Of a DNA stretch of 64,000 nucleotides, positions 55,240-64,000 are shown one piece after another; the first letter of the stretch is position 1, and every line of letters begins with the position of its first letter. Source of the stretch: Aquimarina acroporae (GTDB lineage Bacteria > Bacteroidota > Bacteroidia > Flavobacteriales > Flavobacteriaceae); NCBI RefSeq assembly GCF_023195925.1, contig NZ_JALPRE010000013.1, positions 124,001 to 188,000 on the forward strand, written 5' to 3'. A program made the position numbers and the translations under genes. The notes below the pieces were generated by a model. It was not told the origin of the DNA and did not search any database. It was given only the letters and a program-made list of their open reading frames with translations.

Positions 55240-56196
55240 ATGAAGAAGTATATTGTAATTTTTAGTCTGTTTGCAAGTTTTTGCACCTTTGCACAAGAGT
55301 TTTTTGCTCCAGTGCAGAATCAATATATCGCAGATAATCCATATCTAATTTCCTCTGCATATGCAGGAATTGGAGATTGTTGGCAAATAAGAGCGTCTGG
55401 TTTTGAGCAATGGGTAAGCATCGAAGATGCTCCAGGCACTCAATCGCTCTCTATTGATGGTAGAATTTCAGACCGTTCTGGTGTGGGAGCAATCTTGTTC
55501 AATGATCAGAATGGGTTTACGACGCAAAGAGGTATTCAGATGTCTTTCGCACATCACTTAACGTTGAGCGAGTATAATAACCAATACCTTTCTTTTGGTA
55601 TTAGTTATAAGTTTACTCAATTTGGTATTGATACATCTAGATTCAATAATGGAGACCCAGACAACCCTGTAATTCCGGGTTTAGCAGATATTAGTGTAAA
55701 TGATTCAAACTTTGATATAGCGCTCTTATATCGCTTGGGAAGGTTCTTTTTGAGTGCCAATGCGATAAACTTACTACAGAAAGAGATCGATGATTTTAAT
55801 CCAACAGAACCATCTACAATTCAGAACTATTATATCTATACGGGCTATACCTTCTATCATAGGTTTAGTGATATAGAGATAGAACCTTCCGTTTTGTATC
55901 AGAATTTTGCTGGTGATGGGCGTTCTACCACAGATCTTAACCTTAAAGTGCGCAAGTTGCACAGAGGAGATTATTATTGGGCCGGGATAAGCCTTAGATC
56001 TTTGGTAGATCAGGATTTTAAACCACTTTCTGTTTCTCCCATGGTTGGATTCAAAAAAGCCAATTTTTATGTAGCCTATGGATATCAGGTTAACGTAAAT
56101 GAGGTATTACAACCAACAACAGCAGCAGGGTCTCATATGATTACCCTTGGCCTTGATTTTGGATGTAGACAGAGTAAATGTGGATGTACCTATTAA
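55240..56196 (+). CDS. sprF: SprF, PorP/SprF family T9SS outer membrane protein
   Basis: 318 residues. Signal peptide about 1-18 (CTFAQ), then the PorP/SprF fold: FFAPVQNQYIADNPYLISSA, GFEQWVSIEDAPGTQSLSID, GVGAILFNDQNGFTTQRGIQ, and alternating barrel strands to the end, closing with a Cys-containing tail (CRQSKCGCTY). In F. johnsoniae SprF is needed for surface display of SprB through its type B sorting domain. It is the last gene of the operon, 85 bases after sprB and followed by a clear terminator. Confidence 0.93.
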   Translation: MKKYIVIFSLFASFCTFAQEFFAPVQNQYIADNPYLISSAYAGIGDCWQIRASGFEQWVSIEDAPGTQSLSIDGRISDRSGVGAILFNDQNGFTTQRGIQMSFAHHLTLSEYNNQYLSFGISYKFTQFGIDTSRFNNGDPDNPVIPGLADISVNDSNFDIALLYRLGRFFLSANAINLLQKEIDDFNPTEPSTIQNYYIYTGYTFYHRFSDIEIEPSVLYQNFAGDGRSTTDLNLKVRKLHRGDYYWAGISLRSLVDQDFKPLSVSPMVGFKKANFYVAYGYQVNVNEVLQPTTAAGSHMITLGLDFGCRQSKCGCTY

Positions 56197-56215
56197 AAAT
56201 GTATTTATATATATG

Positions 56216-56243
56216 AAAACCACCTTTTTAAGGTGGTTTTTTT
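56216..56243 (+). terminator. Terminator ending the spr operon
   Basis: A perfect 10-base-pair stem AAACCACCTT (56217-56226) with AAGGTGGTTT (56230-56239), loop TTT, followed by a T run. It separates sprF from the second adhesin gene. Confidence 0.93.
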
Positions 56244-56368
56244 ATGCAAAAAAATTATTTTCGCGTTTTTTTAAATTTTTCTCCAATTAGGGGGTAATAA
56301 ATAGTAAAGAAAAGACACTTAACAATATAGACCCTATAAAACCATTTTAATAACCAATAGAAGAATTA

Positions 56369-59300
56369 ATGAATAAACAATTACGCCTCAAATTTCTAAT
56401 ACTAGGGATGTGTTTCCTTTTTAATGGAGTTTCTCTTTTTGCACAAGAGATAATTCCTTTGGCAGAGCGAACAAAAATTGATAGAGTTAAAGGTGATTTA
56501 ATTATGACCGGGAACTCTATTGTGGGATTAGTAAATAGTGACAATGACGATATTACTTACGATCCCAACGTCGCATACAATGGTAATTTAAACAATGGAG
56601 ACAGTGTCACCGCTTACATAGATATCGATGGAGATACGGGTACATTTAGCTCAAGTAGCGCAGATATTGTAACACCAAACCCAGGATGTACTACAATAGC
56701 TTATGCTGGTTTGTATTGGTCTGCGACCTATTATTTGGAGAGAGAGCAGATCGCCGCACCAGCATTAACAATAAATAATACTGCCTTGGCTGGAGATTAT
56801 GTAATTGCTGATAACAATTTCGATCCAGGAAAGGTAGGTATTCCAGCAAGTCCTGGACTTAACGCAAATTTGGTCGTAGCTATTGGAGAATCTGGGTTTT
56901 CTGATGGGTGTGATGCTACACTGCAAAATGCTGCAGACATTGCCGGAAATATCGCGGTAGTAAAAAGAGGCTTTTGTAGCTTTACTCAAAAGGTGATCAA
57001 TGTTCAAAATGCTGGAGCAATAGGGGTGATCATTGTAAACAATAACTCAGGATTATTTAATATGCCTGGAGATGATGCAGGCATTACCATTCCAGCTGTT
57101 ATGATAGGGCAAACAGATGGAGAAGCTATTATAAGCGAGATAGAAAGTGGTGGAGGTTCTGTAAATGCAACCTTGATCAGCAATTTTACTGAAGGAGATG
57201 AACAACTAATAAACTTGCCTCTTATTGACGCAAGAAAAGTTGGAGATGCCGATTTTAGAAATATTAAATTCAAAACACCAGGGGGCACATATCAAGATGT
57301 AACGGCCCAAAGTATAATCTATGATGGCTATAGAAATACACCTACCAATCCGTCTGATGTAGCTCAGGACGATGTGCCTTATGTATGTTATGCAGATGTT
57401 ACTGATTTAATAAACCAAAGTAACACCAATGGAACATATACCATCGCCAACATGAATGCCACAGTAGGTAGAACCTCTGGGGTATCAGGAGCTTTGGGAG
57501 GGTGGACATTGGTTGTGGTCTATGAAGATCCGCAAGCATCACAAAAGTTTGTGAGTACAAATGATGGCTATGTTCAAATTCGTAACACTGATTCCGATGT
57601 AGATTTTTCACATACCGAGCTTCCGTCCCTTCCTGTACCAGTTCCCATTAATGCCAAATTTGGTATTTCTGCTATGGAAGGAGATAAAGCCATTTCTGGA
57701 GACAGAGTGAGTATTTTAAGCACATCAAATGTATATGTAAATCTAGGAGGAAATACAGCAAATCCAACGAATAATTTTTTTAATAGTTCAATTACTAACA
57801 ACGACAGTCCTATAACTTCTAGAAACCCTGCTTCAACAAACACATTAGGATTTGATATTGATCTTTTTGATCTCGATAATGCAGGTAATTCCTTGATAGG
57901 AAATGATCAAAATTCGGCCAATTTCAGATTATCTACAGATGGGGATACATTTCGAGTATTTCTTACTGCATTTGCTACAGAAATTATAGAACCAGAGTTA
58001 AGCGTACTGAAAAGAGCATATGATATCAATCAAAATGAGATAACCAATACCACCCAAGAATTAGGAGAAGAGGTTGTATATATTTTGGAAGTTAAAAATA
58101 CTGGTAACGAAAATTTTGTTGATGGCAGTGTTGTTGTTGAAGCTGAAATCCCAACAAATTCTGACTTGGTAAGTATAGACGATGCTATGCTTCCTCCAGG
58201 AACTACATACAGTACGGCAACGCCGGGTAAGATTACCTATTCAATTCCTGCCTCGGTAGTAGAAATGTCTGATGACACCGTGCTTTTAAGTTATAAAACT
58301 ATCTTGGTTAGCGGTTGCGAAGATTTAAGAGATTCCTGTTCTAATATTGTTCAAAGCTCCGCGATTTACACCTATACAGGAGAGTTGTCGGGAATTACAG
58401 TGACAAATGCAAACAGTAGTTCTGGTCAAGATAGTTGTGGTATAGGGAATGGTTTAGCCACCAGTTTTTCATTAAATGTTCCGCCGTGCAGTAGTGATGT
58501 GTTAGCTTGTGCGGGAGAGCTCCAGTTGTTAGCTGGCACGGGATATGATCAATATACGTGGTCTGGACCGGGAATAGCTTCACCAATTGTTCAAACGGGT
58601 AGTAATGCAAATATTTTTACGATTGCCAATCCTGTAAACGGAACCTATAGCGTTGTTAAGGAAGATACCAACCCAGCAGACGGGTCTTGTACTTCTCTTA
58701 CCGAAGAATTTAATGTAACAGATTTTAGGCCAATTGAAAACCCGATATTGAGTTATGTGAACGGAACCAATGTGATTACCGAAAATTGCAGTGGTATAGA
58801 TATTCCACAAGTTCTGTTGTGTGCAGATCAGGACTTTTTATTAGAAACAGGATTTGATCAAGGAAGTTTAAGTAGCATTTCTTGGCAACGCTTATCGCCT
58901 ACAGGAGCTTGTGTTTTGGATCCAGACAACCCTTGTTCGCTATTATCTGGTGATTGTACAGATGCAAATTGGGCCGAAGAAATTAATGGAAACACTCAAA
59001 GTTTTACCGTAAGTGAAGCAGGAGATTATAGAATATTGGCTGAGTTTGAAGGCGGATGTCTACAGACTTTTTATTTCAGTGTATTTAAAAATGATTTTCA
59101 GCCAGAATTAAGCATGGAGCCTATAGAATGCGGTAATGATGGTTCTGTTACGGTTACAAACGCTCCAAACAATTTTGCATTCAGTTTAACTTCTGGGGGA
59201 CCGTATAGCAATACTACGGGCGTATTTGCAATTCCTTCGGGAAGTGCAGGTGATATTACTGTATATGCAATAGATACTACATTTCCAGAATGTGAATATA

Positions 59301-62300
59301 CAGCAACCATCAATGTACCCGAAATTGATCCACAGGTTAATATTACTGCAACTAATCCGACTTGTATAAATGATACCAATGGAGAAGGTTTCGGGAGAAT
59401 AACGATTGCCGTTACAGATGCTTTCCCAGAATATCAATATACAATATCTGGAGGAAATTTAACCGCTCCAATTGTGATTTCAAATAGTGCAGCCAACAAT
59501 GGGAACTATATTCAAAATGGCTTAGCACCAGGAACGTATACCGTTGAGGTTATTACAAACCTTCCAGAGCCGAGTTGTACATTTACTGAAGACGTAACTA
59601 TAGAAGCGGCACCGAGTTTTACCGCCGAAGCGGTTTTAATTGCGCCCGAGACTTGTAATTCGGGAGCAATTATTCAGGTAAATGTTACTTCAGGAGCAGG
59701 CGATTATTTATATGGTGATGGTTCGGGAGTTTTTCAAGCTAGTAATACTTTTGAGATTCCTGGTCCGGTCGATCCTAATGCTACATATACCTTCTTTGTT
59801 ACAGATAATAATGTTCCTGTGGGAACCCTGGCATGTGTAATTGAGGCAAATGTAGATGGTCTAGAACCGTATCGTGAGATAAGTATAGACGATATTACAG
59901 TAGTACATCCAACTTGTCCAGAGGATTTTGGAAATATATCGGTTCAAGTGTCTCCAGAAGTCGCAGGAAGAACTTATACCTATAGATTGTTAAGCAGCAA
60001 TACAGGTGATGAAATTACTACAATTACTAGTGCAGAAAGTGACATTACGTTCTCAAATATTACTGAAGGCACTTTTATGGTGGAGGTGCTACACAATAAC
60101 TCTGCAGAACCTTCAGGAGATTCAATTTGTGCAATTACCTCAGAAAATGTAACCATAATAGCTCCAACAGCAATAAGCTTTGACGCAAGTGTAACCAGAC
60201 CATTAAGTTGTGCTCCAGGATTTGAAGAAGCAATAATTACGATTGATGCTATTTCTGGAGGATCTGGTAGTTATGAATGGAGTCTTGATCCTACATCTGG
60301 ATTCTCTAATATTACAGCGGGACCGTTTAATATTCCGGTTAGTAACGATGGGGTATATGATATCTATGTAAGAAATCAAAACACATCAGATTGTACTACA
60401 TCTTTTACAGTTACTGTTGAACCTCTTGAAACAATAAATGATATTGAGATAATTTCTGAAGTCGTAGACTGCACCGCAGATACAATTGAAGTAACGGCAA
60501 CAGCTAGTCCCGATGGAATAGATTATTTCTATAGTGTGAGCCCATCACCAGTTTCGGGAGATGCTATTTCTGGTGTTTTCGTACTTAACAGAGGAAGCAA
60601 CTATACATTTACTGCAACAAGACAAGATAACCAATGTGAATATAGCAAGTCTTATTCTACACCAACCCCTTCTGGATTTATTGACACCGATATTGCTCAA
60701 ATATCTCCTATAAGTTGCTTTTCTGAAGAAGAAGTTACTGTTAGTCTTCTTGGAGGAGTAGGGCCTTTTAATTTTGAGGAGATCAATAATGCTGTAACTA
60801 GCCAGCTAAATGTGGTTGATCCTTCTGCAAATTTTTTATTACCGAGCGTAGGCAGTTATTCGTTTAGAATAACCGATACCGCTACGGGATGCTTTGTAGT
60901 TACAGATTCATATATTATTGACGAGTTTGACACCATAGAGATACTGGCAACTCAGTCTTCGGAGATAAGCTGTTTTGGCGATAGTGATGGAGCAATTTCA
61001 ATTGAATTTTCTGGATATGTAGGCGGTTATGATTATGTTGTAAGCGGTGGAGTTGGAGCAGATATTACTGGAACTGGTCATACTGCAAATGGTTCTATTG
61101 TGGTAACAAACTTGGCTAGCGGTACCTATACGGTAAGAGTAACGGCTACAGAAGCACCATTCTGTGATGCCAGTGTAAATATAACCGTGACAGAACCTTC
61201 GGCGGTGGTAGCGTCGCTTACGTTATTCGATCCAGTATCTGTAAATGATGGTCAGATTGAAGTAAGCTCAAGTGGGGGAACACTTCCTTTTCAATATGCA
61301 ATAAATAATGGAGAGTTTCAAGCTTCTAATGTATTCACTGGTTTACCTGGAGGAGATTATGAGGTAACTATTCAAGATGCCAATGGGTGTCAAACACTAT
61401 TAAATGCAACACTTAACACACCTGTTTTAGAAGACATAGTAGTCGATCTAGATATTACAGGTGCTTTTGTAAACTGCTATGCAGATAGCAATGCTGTAAT
61501 TGACGCTACGGTAAGAGGAGGTTCAGGGAACTACATTTATACACTTTCTGGAACTAGTTTTTCGGGTGAAACAGTGAATAAAGGTCCGCAATCAAATAGT
61601 GAGTTTGGAGATCTTGCAGCAGGTAATTATCAATATATGGTAAGTAGTGAGGGCGTAGATGATGTATCAGTACCATTTGCGATTAGCAATCCACCGCAGT
61701 TTGAGGCTTTTTCTTCTACAACTCCTATCTTTTGTAGTGGGTCAAATGAAGGAACTATTACGGTTGAAGTAAATGGTGGCACCCCGCCATATTCTTTTGC
61801 CATAAGTTCAAATCCAGGTACATTCTTTTCAGATGCTTCAGATGGAGTTTCGAATCAGCACACCTTCCAGAACCTTGCCGCTGCTTCTTATGAAGTTCTA
61901 GCACAAGACGTGAACGGATGCAGCAGGATCATAACGGTTCAAATTGTTGAACCAACTCCTATATTGGCTAGTATAGTTAATATCACTCCAGAAACTTGTG
62001 CTCAAGACAGTGACGGAGCTTTTACTATTACTATTACAGGAGGAACTCCTCCATATGAAACAAACATTAGTAATAATGATGCAGATTTTGTAGTTGGAAA
62101 GCTTAGCTATGAAAACCTTCCTGGCGGAAGTACTGAAGTTTTTATTAGAGATTCAAACGGATGTAGAATCAGCATGACTGTGGAAATCGGTAATGGACTT
62201 GACCTTGGAGCGGGTATGAGCACTAGTACTGATTGCGATGTTATAGAAGGTAACCCACAACCTGTATATGATATAAGCATTGTCATCGATAACGATAATG

Positions 62301-63286
62301 AGATTTCTAATGTTGTTTATACGCTTACAGGAATAAACGGTACTCCGGACCCTTCAAATGCAACTAACACCACAGGAACCTTCTTAGTGACACCGGGAGA
62401 ATATGAAGGCGTAGTTTTGCATTCAAGTGGTTGTGAGGTATCTGCAGGAACTATTTTTGTAGAAGAATATGAAGAGGTGGGTATAGACGTGGTAGGTACA
62501 AATCCTACCAATCCGGGAGAAAATGGTGAAATTACCGTAAATATCTTTCAAGGTAATGGCCCGTATAGCGTGATATTGGATAGCGAACCCGCACTTACCG
62601 TTGATTCAACAAGTTTTACTTTTACTGAAGTTGCGGCGGGAGATCATCAGGTCACGGTTATAGACAACGGCGGTTGCAGTGAACAAATAGCTACCGTAAC
62701 TATTGCTGAAGAAGATAAGAGTCCAATTATTGAGTATGCCGATGAGATTCTTTTCTGTGCGATTACCGGTCAGAGTTACCCCGTAGTTACTATTCAGGAT
62801 AGACAAGGAGAAGTGGTAGACCTTTCATTCCAAAACGTAGTGTCTATTGTATGGCAAAAATTAGATGAGGTCACCTGCGACATCGAATTAGAAGATAATT
62901 GTCCAACTTCAGCATCAACTTGTAGTTCAGATTGGTTTGATATTGGCACAGGAAACTCTAATACCGTTACTGAGTCTGGTGAATATCGAGTTGTTGTGAA
63001 TTTTGTGAACAGATCAGGAAATAGCACCAAAATATATTACTTCAGAGTAGAAAGTAAAGTTTCTGAAAGTGATAAAGAAATTGTTGCTTTTCCGAATCCA
63101 TCTAAAGATCGTGTGCGCTTAAATACCGAAGTGAATGAAATAAGAATATATGATGTAATGGGTAAAATGGTAATGCAAACAACCGAAAACTCATACAGCA
63201 TCGCCCCTCTTCCAAATGGAGTTTATTTTGCAAAAGTACGTACTAGGGATAATAAAAATATAATCCTGAAACTTATAAAAGAATAG
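56369..63286 (+). CDS. SprB-like adhesin with T9SS type A sorting domain
   Basis: 2305 residues. Signal peptide ending SLFAQ (about 26). The N-terminal about 1400 residues follow SprB block by block: EIIPLAERT, the PA-like insert (GFCSFTQKVINVQNAGAIGV), the DUF11-like part (IIEPELSVLKRAYD), TGYDQYTWSGPGI, and EAGDYRILAEFEGGC. The later modules (GGTPPYETNISNNDADFVVG) match the end of SprB. Instead of a type B domain it closes with about 70 residues of type A sorting domain (IVAFPNPSKDRVRLN, IRIYDVMGKMV, PNGVYFAKVRTRDNKNIILK). It is therefore a paralog lacking roughly 9 kb of central repeats and using a different export signal. It lies after the sprF terminator with no PorP/SprF gene downstream and no clear promoter box. 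The function, perhaps a second adhesin, is inferred. Confidence 0.9.
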   Translation: MNKQLRLKFLILGMCFLFNGVSLFAQEIIPLAERTKIDRVKGDLIMTGNSIVGLVNSDNDDITYDPNVAYNGNLNNGDSVTAYIDIDGDTGTFSSSSADIVTPNPGCTTIAYAGLYWSATYYLEREQIAAPALTINNTALAGDYVIADNNFDPGKVGIPASPGLNANLVVAIGESGFSDGCDATLQNAADIAGNIAVVKRGFCSFTQKVINVQNAGAIGVIIVNNNSGLFNMPGDDAGITIPAVMIGQTDGEAIISEIESGGGSVNATLISNFTEGDEQLINLPLIDARKVGDADFRNIKFKTPGGTYQDVTAQSIIYDGYRNTPTNPSDVAQDDVPYVCYADVTDLINQSNTNGTYTIANMNATVGRTSGVSGALGGWTLVVVYEDPQASQKFVSTNDGYVQIRNTDSDVDFSHTELPSLPVPVPINAKFGISAMEGDKAISGDRVSILSTSNVYVNLGGNTANPTNNFFNSSITNNDSPITSRNPASTNTLGFDIDLFDLDNAGNSLIGNDQNSANFRLSTDGDTFRVFLTAFATEIIEPELSVLKRAYDINQNEITNTTQELGEEVVYILEVKNTGNENFVDGSVVVEAEIPTNSDLVSIDDAMLPPGTTYSTATPGKITYSIPASVVEMSDDTVLLSYKTILVSGCEDLRDSCSNIVQSSAIYTYTGELSGITVTNANSSSGQDSCGIGNGLATSFSLNVPPCSSDVLACAGELQLLAGTGYDQYTWSGPGIASPIVQTGSNANIFTIANPVNGTYSVVKEDTNPADGSCTSLTEEFNVTDFRPIENPILSYVNGTNVITENCSGIDIPQVLLCADQDFLLETGFDQGSLSSISWQRLSPTGACVLDPDNPCSLLSGDCTDANWAEEINGNTQSFTVSEAGDYRILAEFEGGCLQTFYFSVFKNDFQPELSMEPIECGNDGSVTVTNAPNNFAFSLTSGGPYSNTTGVFAIPSGSAGDITVYAIDTTFPECEYTATINVPEIDPQVNITATNPTCINDTNGEGFGRITIAVTDAFPEYQYTISGGNLTAPIVISNSAANNGNYIQNGLAPGTYTVEVITNLPEPSCTFTEDVTIEAAPSFTAEAVLIAPETCNSGAIIQVNVTSGAGDYLYGDGSGVFQASNTFEIPGPVDPNATYTFFVTDNNVPVGTLACVIEANVDGLEPYREISIDDITVVHPTCPEDFGNISVQVSPEVAGRTYTYRLLSSNTGDEITTITSAESDITFSNITEGTFMVEVLHNNSAEPSGDSICAITSENVTIIAPTAISFDASVTRPLSCAPGFEEAIITIDAISGGSGSYEWSLDPTSGFSNITAGPFNIPVSNDGVYDIYVRNQNTSDCTTSFTVTVEPLETINDIEIISEVVDCTADTIEVTATASPDGIDYFYSVSPSPVSGDAISGVFVLNRGSNYTFTATRQDNQCEYSKSYSTPTPSGFIDTDIAQISPISCFSEEEVTVSLLGGVGPFNFEEINNAVTSQLNVVDPSANFLLPSVGSYSFRITDTATGCFVVTDSYIIDEFDTIEILATQSSEISCFGDSDGAISIEFSGYVGGYDYVVSGGVGADITGTGHTANGSIVVTNLASGTYTVRVTATEAPFCDASVNITVTEPSAVVASLTLFDPVSVNDGQIEVSSSGGTLPFQYAINNGEFQASNVFTGLPGGDYEVTIQDANGCQTLLNATLNTPVLEDIVVDLDITGAFVNCYADSNAVIDATVRGGSGNYIYTLSGTSFSGETVNKGPQSNSEFGDLAAGNYQYMVSSEGVDDVSVPFAISNPPQFEAFSSTTPIFCSGSNEGTITVEVNGGTPPYSFAISSNPGTFFSDASDGVSNQHTFQNLAAASYEVLAQDVNGCSRIITVQIVEPTPILASIVNITPETCAQDSDGAFTITITGGTPPYETNISNNDADFVVGKLSYENLPGGSTEVFIRDSNGCRISMTVEIGNGLDLGAGMSTSTDCDVIEGNPQPVYDISIVIDNDNEISNVVYTLTGINGTPDPSNATNTTGTFLVTPGEYEGVVLHSSGCEVSAGTIFVEEYEEVGIDVVGTNPTNPGENGEITVNIFQGNGPYSVILDSEPALTVDSTSFTFTEVAAGDHQVTVIDNGGCSEQIATVTIAEEDKSPIIEYADEILFCAITGQSYPVVTIQDRQGEVVDLSFQNVVSIVWQKLDEVTCDIELEDNCPTSASTCSSDWFDIGTGNSNTVTESGEYRVVVNFVNRSGNSTKIYYFRVESKVSESDKEIVAFPNPSKDRVRLNTEVNEIRIYDVMGKMVMQTTENSYSIAPLPNGVYFAKVRTRDNKNIILKLIKE

Positions 63287-63313
63287 TCAAGTGAAATAGT
63301 AATTTTTTAAATG

Positions 63314-63340
63314 GAGCACCCAACGGGTGCTCTGTTTTTT
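63314..63340. terminator. Terminator after the SprB-like gene
   Basis: GAGCACCC (63314-63321) pairs with GGGTGCTC (63325-63332), loop AAC, then TGTTTTTT. The T run also supplies the stop codon of the convergent gene at 63339. Confidence 0.9.
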
Positions 63341-63737
63341 ATCGGGTAATCACATAAAGCCCAAATATTGCAACAATAAAGTAGCAAGTGATAGTGAGTG
63401 CGCCTTGATAGTCTTTGGCAACTCGTTGGCCAAATAGTAATAGTAAAAGCGTAACACAACCCAAAAACATAGCTATCATACCAAAGTATGTATTACCATC
63501 TGCAATAAGGTGGTAAATTCCCATGATGCTAAAAGCGGCAGTAACCACCTCAATAATTAGAACAACTAATAAAAGAAGAGGTACCATTTTACCCATAAAG
63601 GTAGCTGCAAAATGCTCTTTGAGCCAGGATAGGTTTCCTTTCCAGTCTACAAGTTTGTCGATTCCAGATTGCAAGAAGGTAATGAGTAGAAATAATAAGA
63701 TAGTGATCGAAACAATGTGAGTCATAAAATTATCCAT
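63339..63737 (-). CDS. DoxX-like small membrane protein
   Basis: 132 residues (or 128 from the Met at 63725) with four membrane helices. The first ends in FLQSGIDKLVDW, a DoxX-type pattern, followed by LKEHFAATFMGKMVPLLLLV and IEVVTAAFSIMGIYHLI. DoxX-like proteins are small inner membrane proteins of largely unknown role. A good promoter lies just upstream. The stop codon sits in the T tract of the convergent terminator. Confidence 0.75.
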   Translation of the reverse strand: MDNFMTHIVSITILLFLLITFLQSGIDKLVDWKGNLSWLKEHFAATFMGKMVPLLLLVVLIIEVVTAAFSIMGIYHLIADGNTYFGMIAMFLGCVTLLLLLFGQRVAKDYQGALTITCYFIVAIFGLYVITR

Positions 63738-63758
63738 ATGAGATGTGGTTTAGAGTCT

Positions 63759-63788
63759 CAAATATAGGATAAGATTTCAGAACCCAAA
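63759..63788 (-). promoter_or_regulatory. Bacteroidota-type promoter of the DoxX-like gene
   Basis: On the minus strand TTTG (63785-63788), an 18-base spacer, then TATATTTG (63759-63766). Both elements match the consensus; the gene starts 22 bases downstream. Confidence 0.65.
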
Positions 63789-63799
63789 AAGAAGTATGA

Positions 63800-64000
63800 T
63801 TAAGCACTTTTCTTATGAAGCAAACGTGTAAGTTTTATAGATAGATCAGTTAGGATAATTTTTGCATTTCCATTTCGCTCTATATGATATGCTGCATCTT
63901 GTAGTTCATTACAAATATCTATGATATTGGCACCATGTACAAAAGGAGCAAATTTCTCTAGTTTGAAACCACTGGTAGCAGGTTCCATAAAAACCAGATC
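63800..64000 (-). CDS. holB: C-terminal end of probable DNA polymerase III subunit delta' (runs off the window)
   Basis: The frame is open at the window edge; the Met at 63988 is internal, preceded by DLVF. The visible 66 residues include TSGFKLEKFAPFVHGANIID and YHIERNGNAKIILTDLSIKL followed by TRLLHKKSA. This closely resembles the end of flavobacterial delta' clamp-loader subunits as I remember them, so the assignment rests on the tail only. Delta' is part of the clamp loader that places the sliding clamp on DNA. Confidence 0.66.
   Translation of the reverse strand, partial: DLVFMEPATSGFKLEKFAPFVHGANIIDICNELQDAAYHIERNGNAKIILTDLSIKLTRLLHKKSA

Overview
The window looks like a chromosomal segment of a gliding member of the Flavobacteriaceae (Bacteroidota), possibly an Aquimarina-like marine genus; the genus is a guess. 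Evidence: AT-rich DNA, promoters of the Bacteroidota type (TTTG / TAnnTTTG), type IX secretion (T9SS) sorting domains, a sprC-sprD-sprB-sprF gliding operon, DUF4175, DUF2007 and DUF5689 families, and a TonB-dependent receptor paired with a lipoprotein. No phage, transposon, CRISPR array or defence island was seen.

Layout. 1-3269 (minus): a tight trio of a metallo-beta-lactamase-fold hydrolase, an S8 lipoprotein protease and the N-terminal part of an M1 aminopeptidase. 3531-6242: a CPA1-type cation/proton antiporter with an RCK-like tail, a tiny lipoprotein and a small membrane protein. 6340-11831: a secreted endonuclease/exonuclease/phosphatase enzyme divergent from a TonB-dependent receptor plus DUF5689 lipoprotein. 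11890-25356: housekeeping genes (elaA-like, rpiB, rnr, folB, glnS, gltX, tRNA-Cys) mixed with small conserved unknowns, an SPFH protein and an AlkB-type membrane hydroxylase. 25458-33527: DUF4175, ybeY, mnmG, a membrane protein, a methyltransferase and a Skp-like lipoprotein.

Four near-identical palindromes matching the ParB-binding site parS (TGTTCCACGTGGAACA) lie at 29231-31697 around ybeY and mnmG. One of them forms the last codons of ybeY. This suggests a chromosome-partition locus, probably near the replication origin.

34095-63286 is nearly 30 kb of cell-surface motility machinery: SprC-like (type B sorting domain), SprD-like (PorP/SprF barrel fused to a long repetitive coiled coil and two SPOR-like domains), a 5048-residue SprB adhesin (type B sorting domain), SprF, and a second SprB-like adhesin of 2305 residues. 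The second adhesin shares both ends of the giant one but carries a type A sorting domain and sits behind its own terminator. Each type B protein is followed directly by a PorP/SprF barrel; the type A protein is not. The window ends with a DoxX-like membrane protein and the C-terminus of a probable DNA polymerase III delta' subunit, both on the minus strand.
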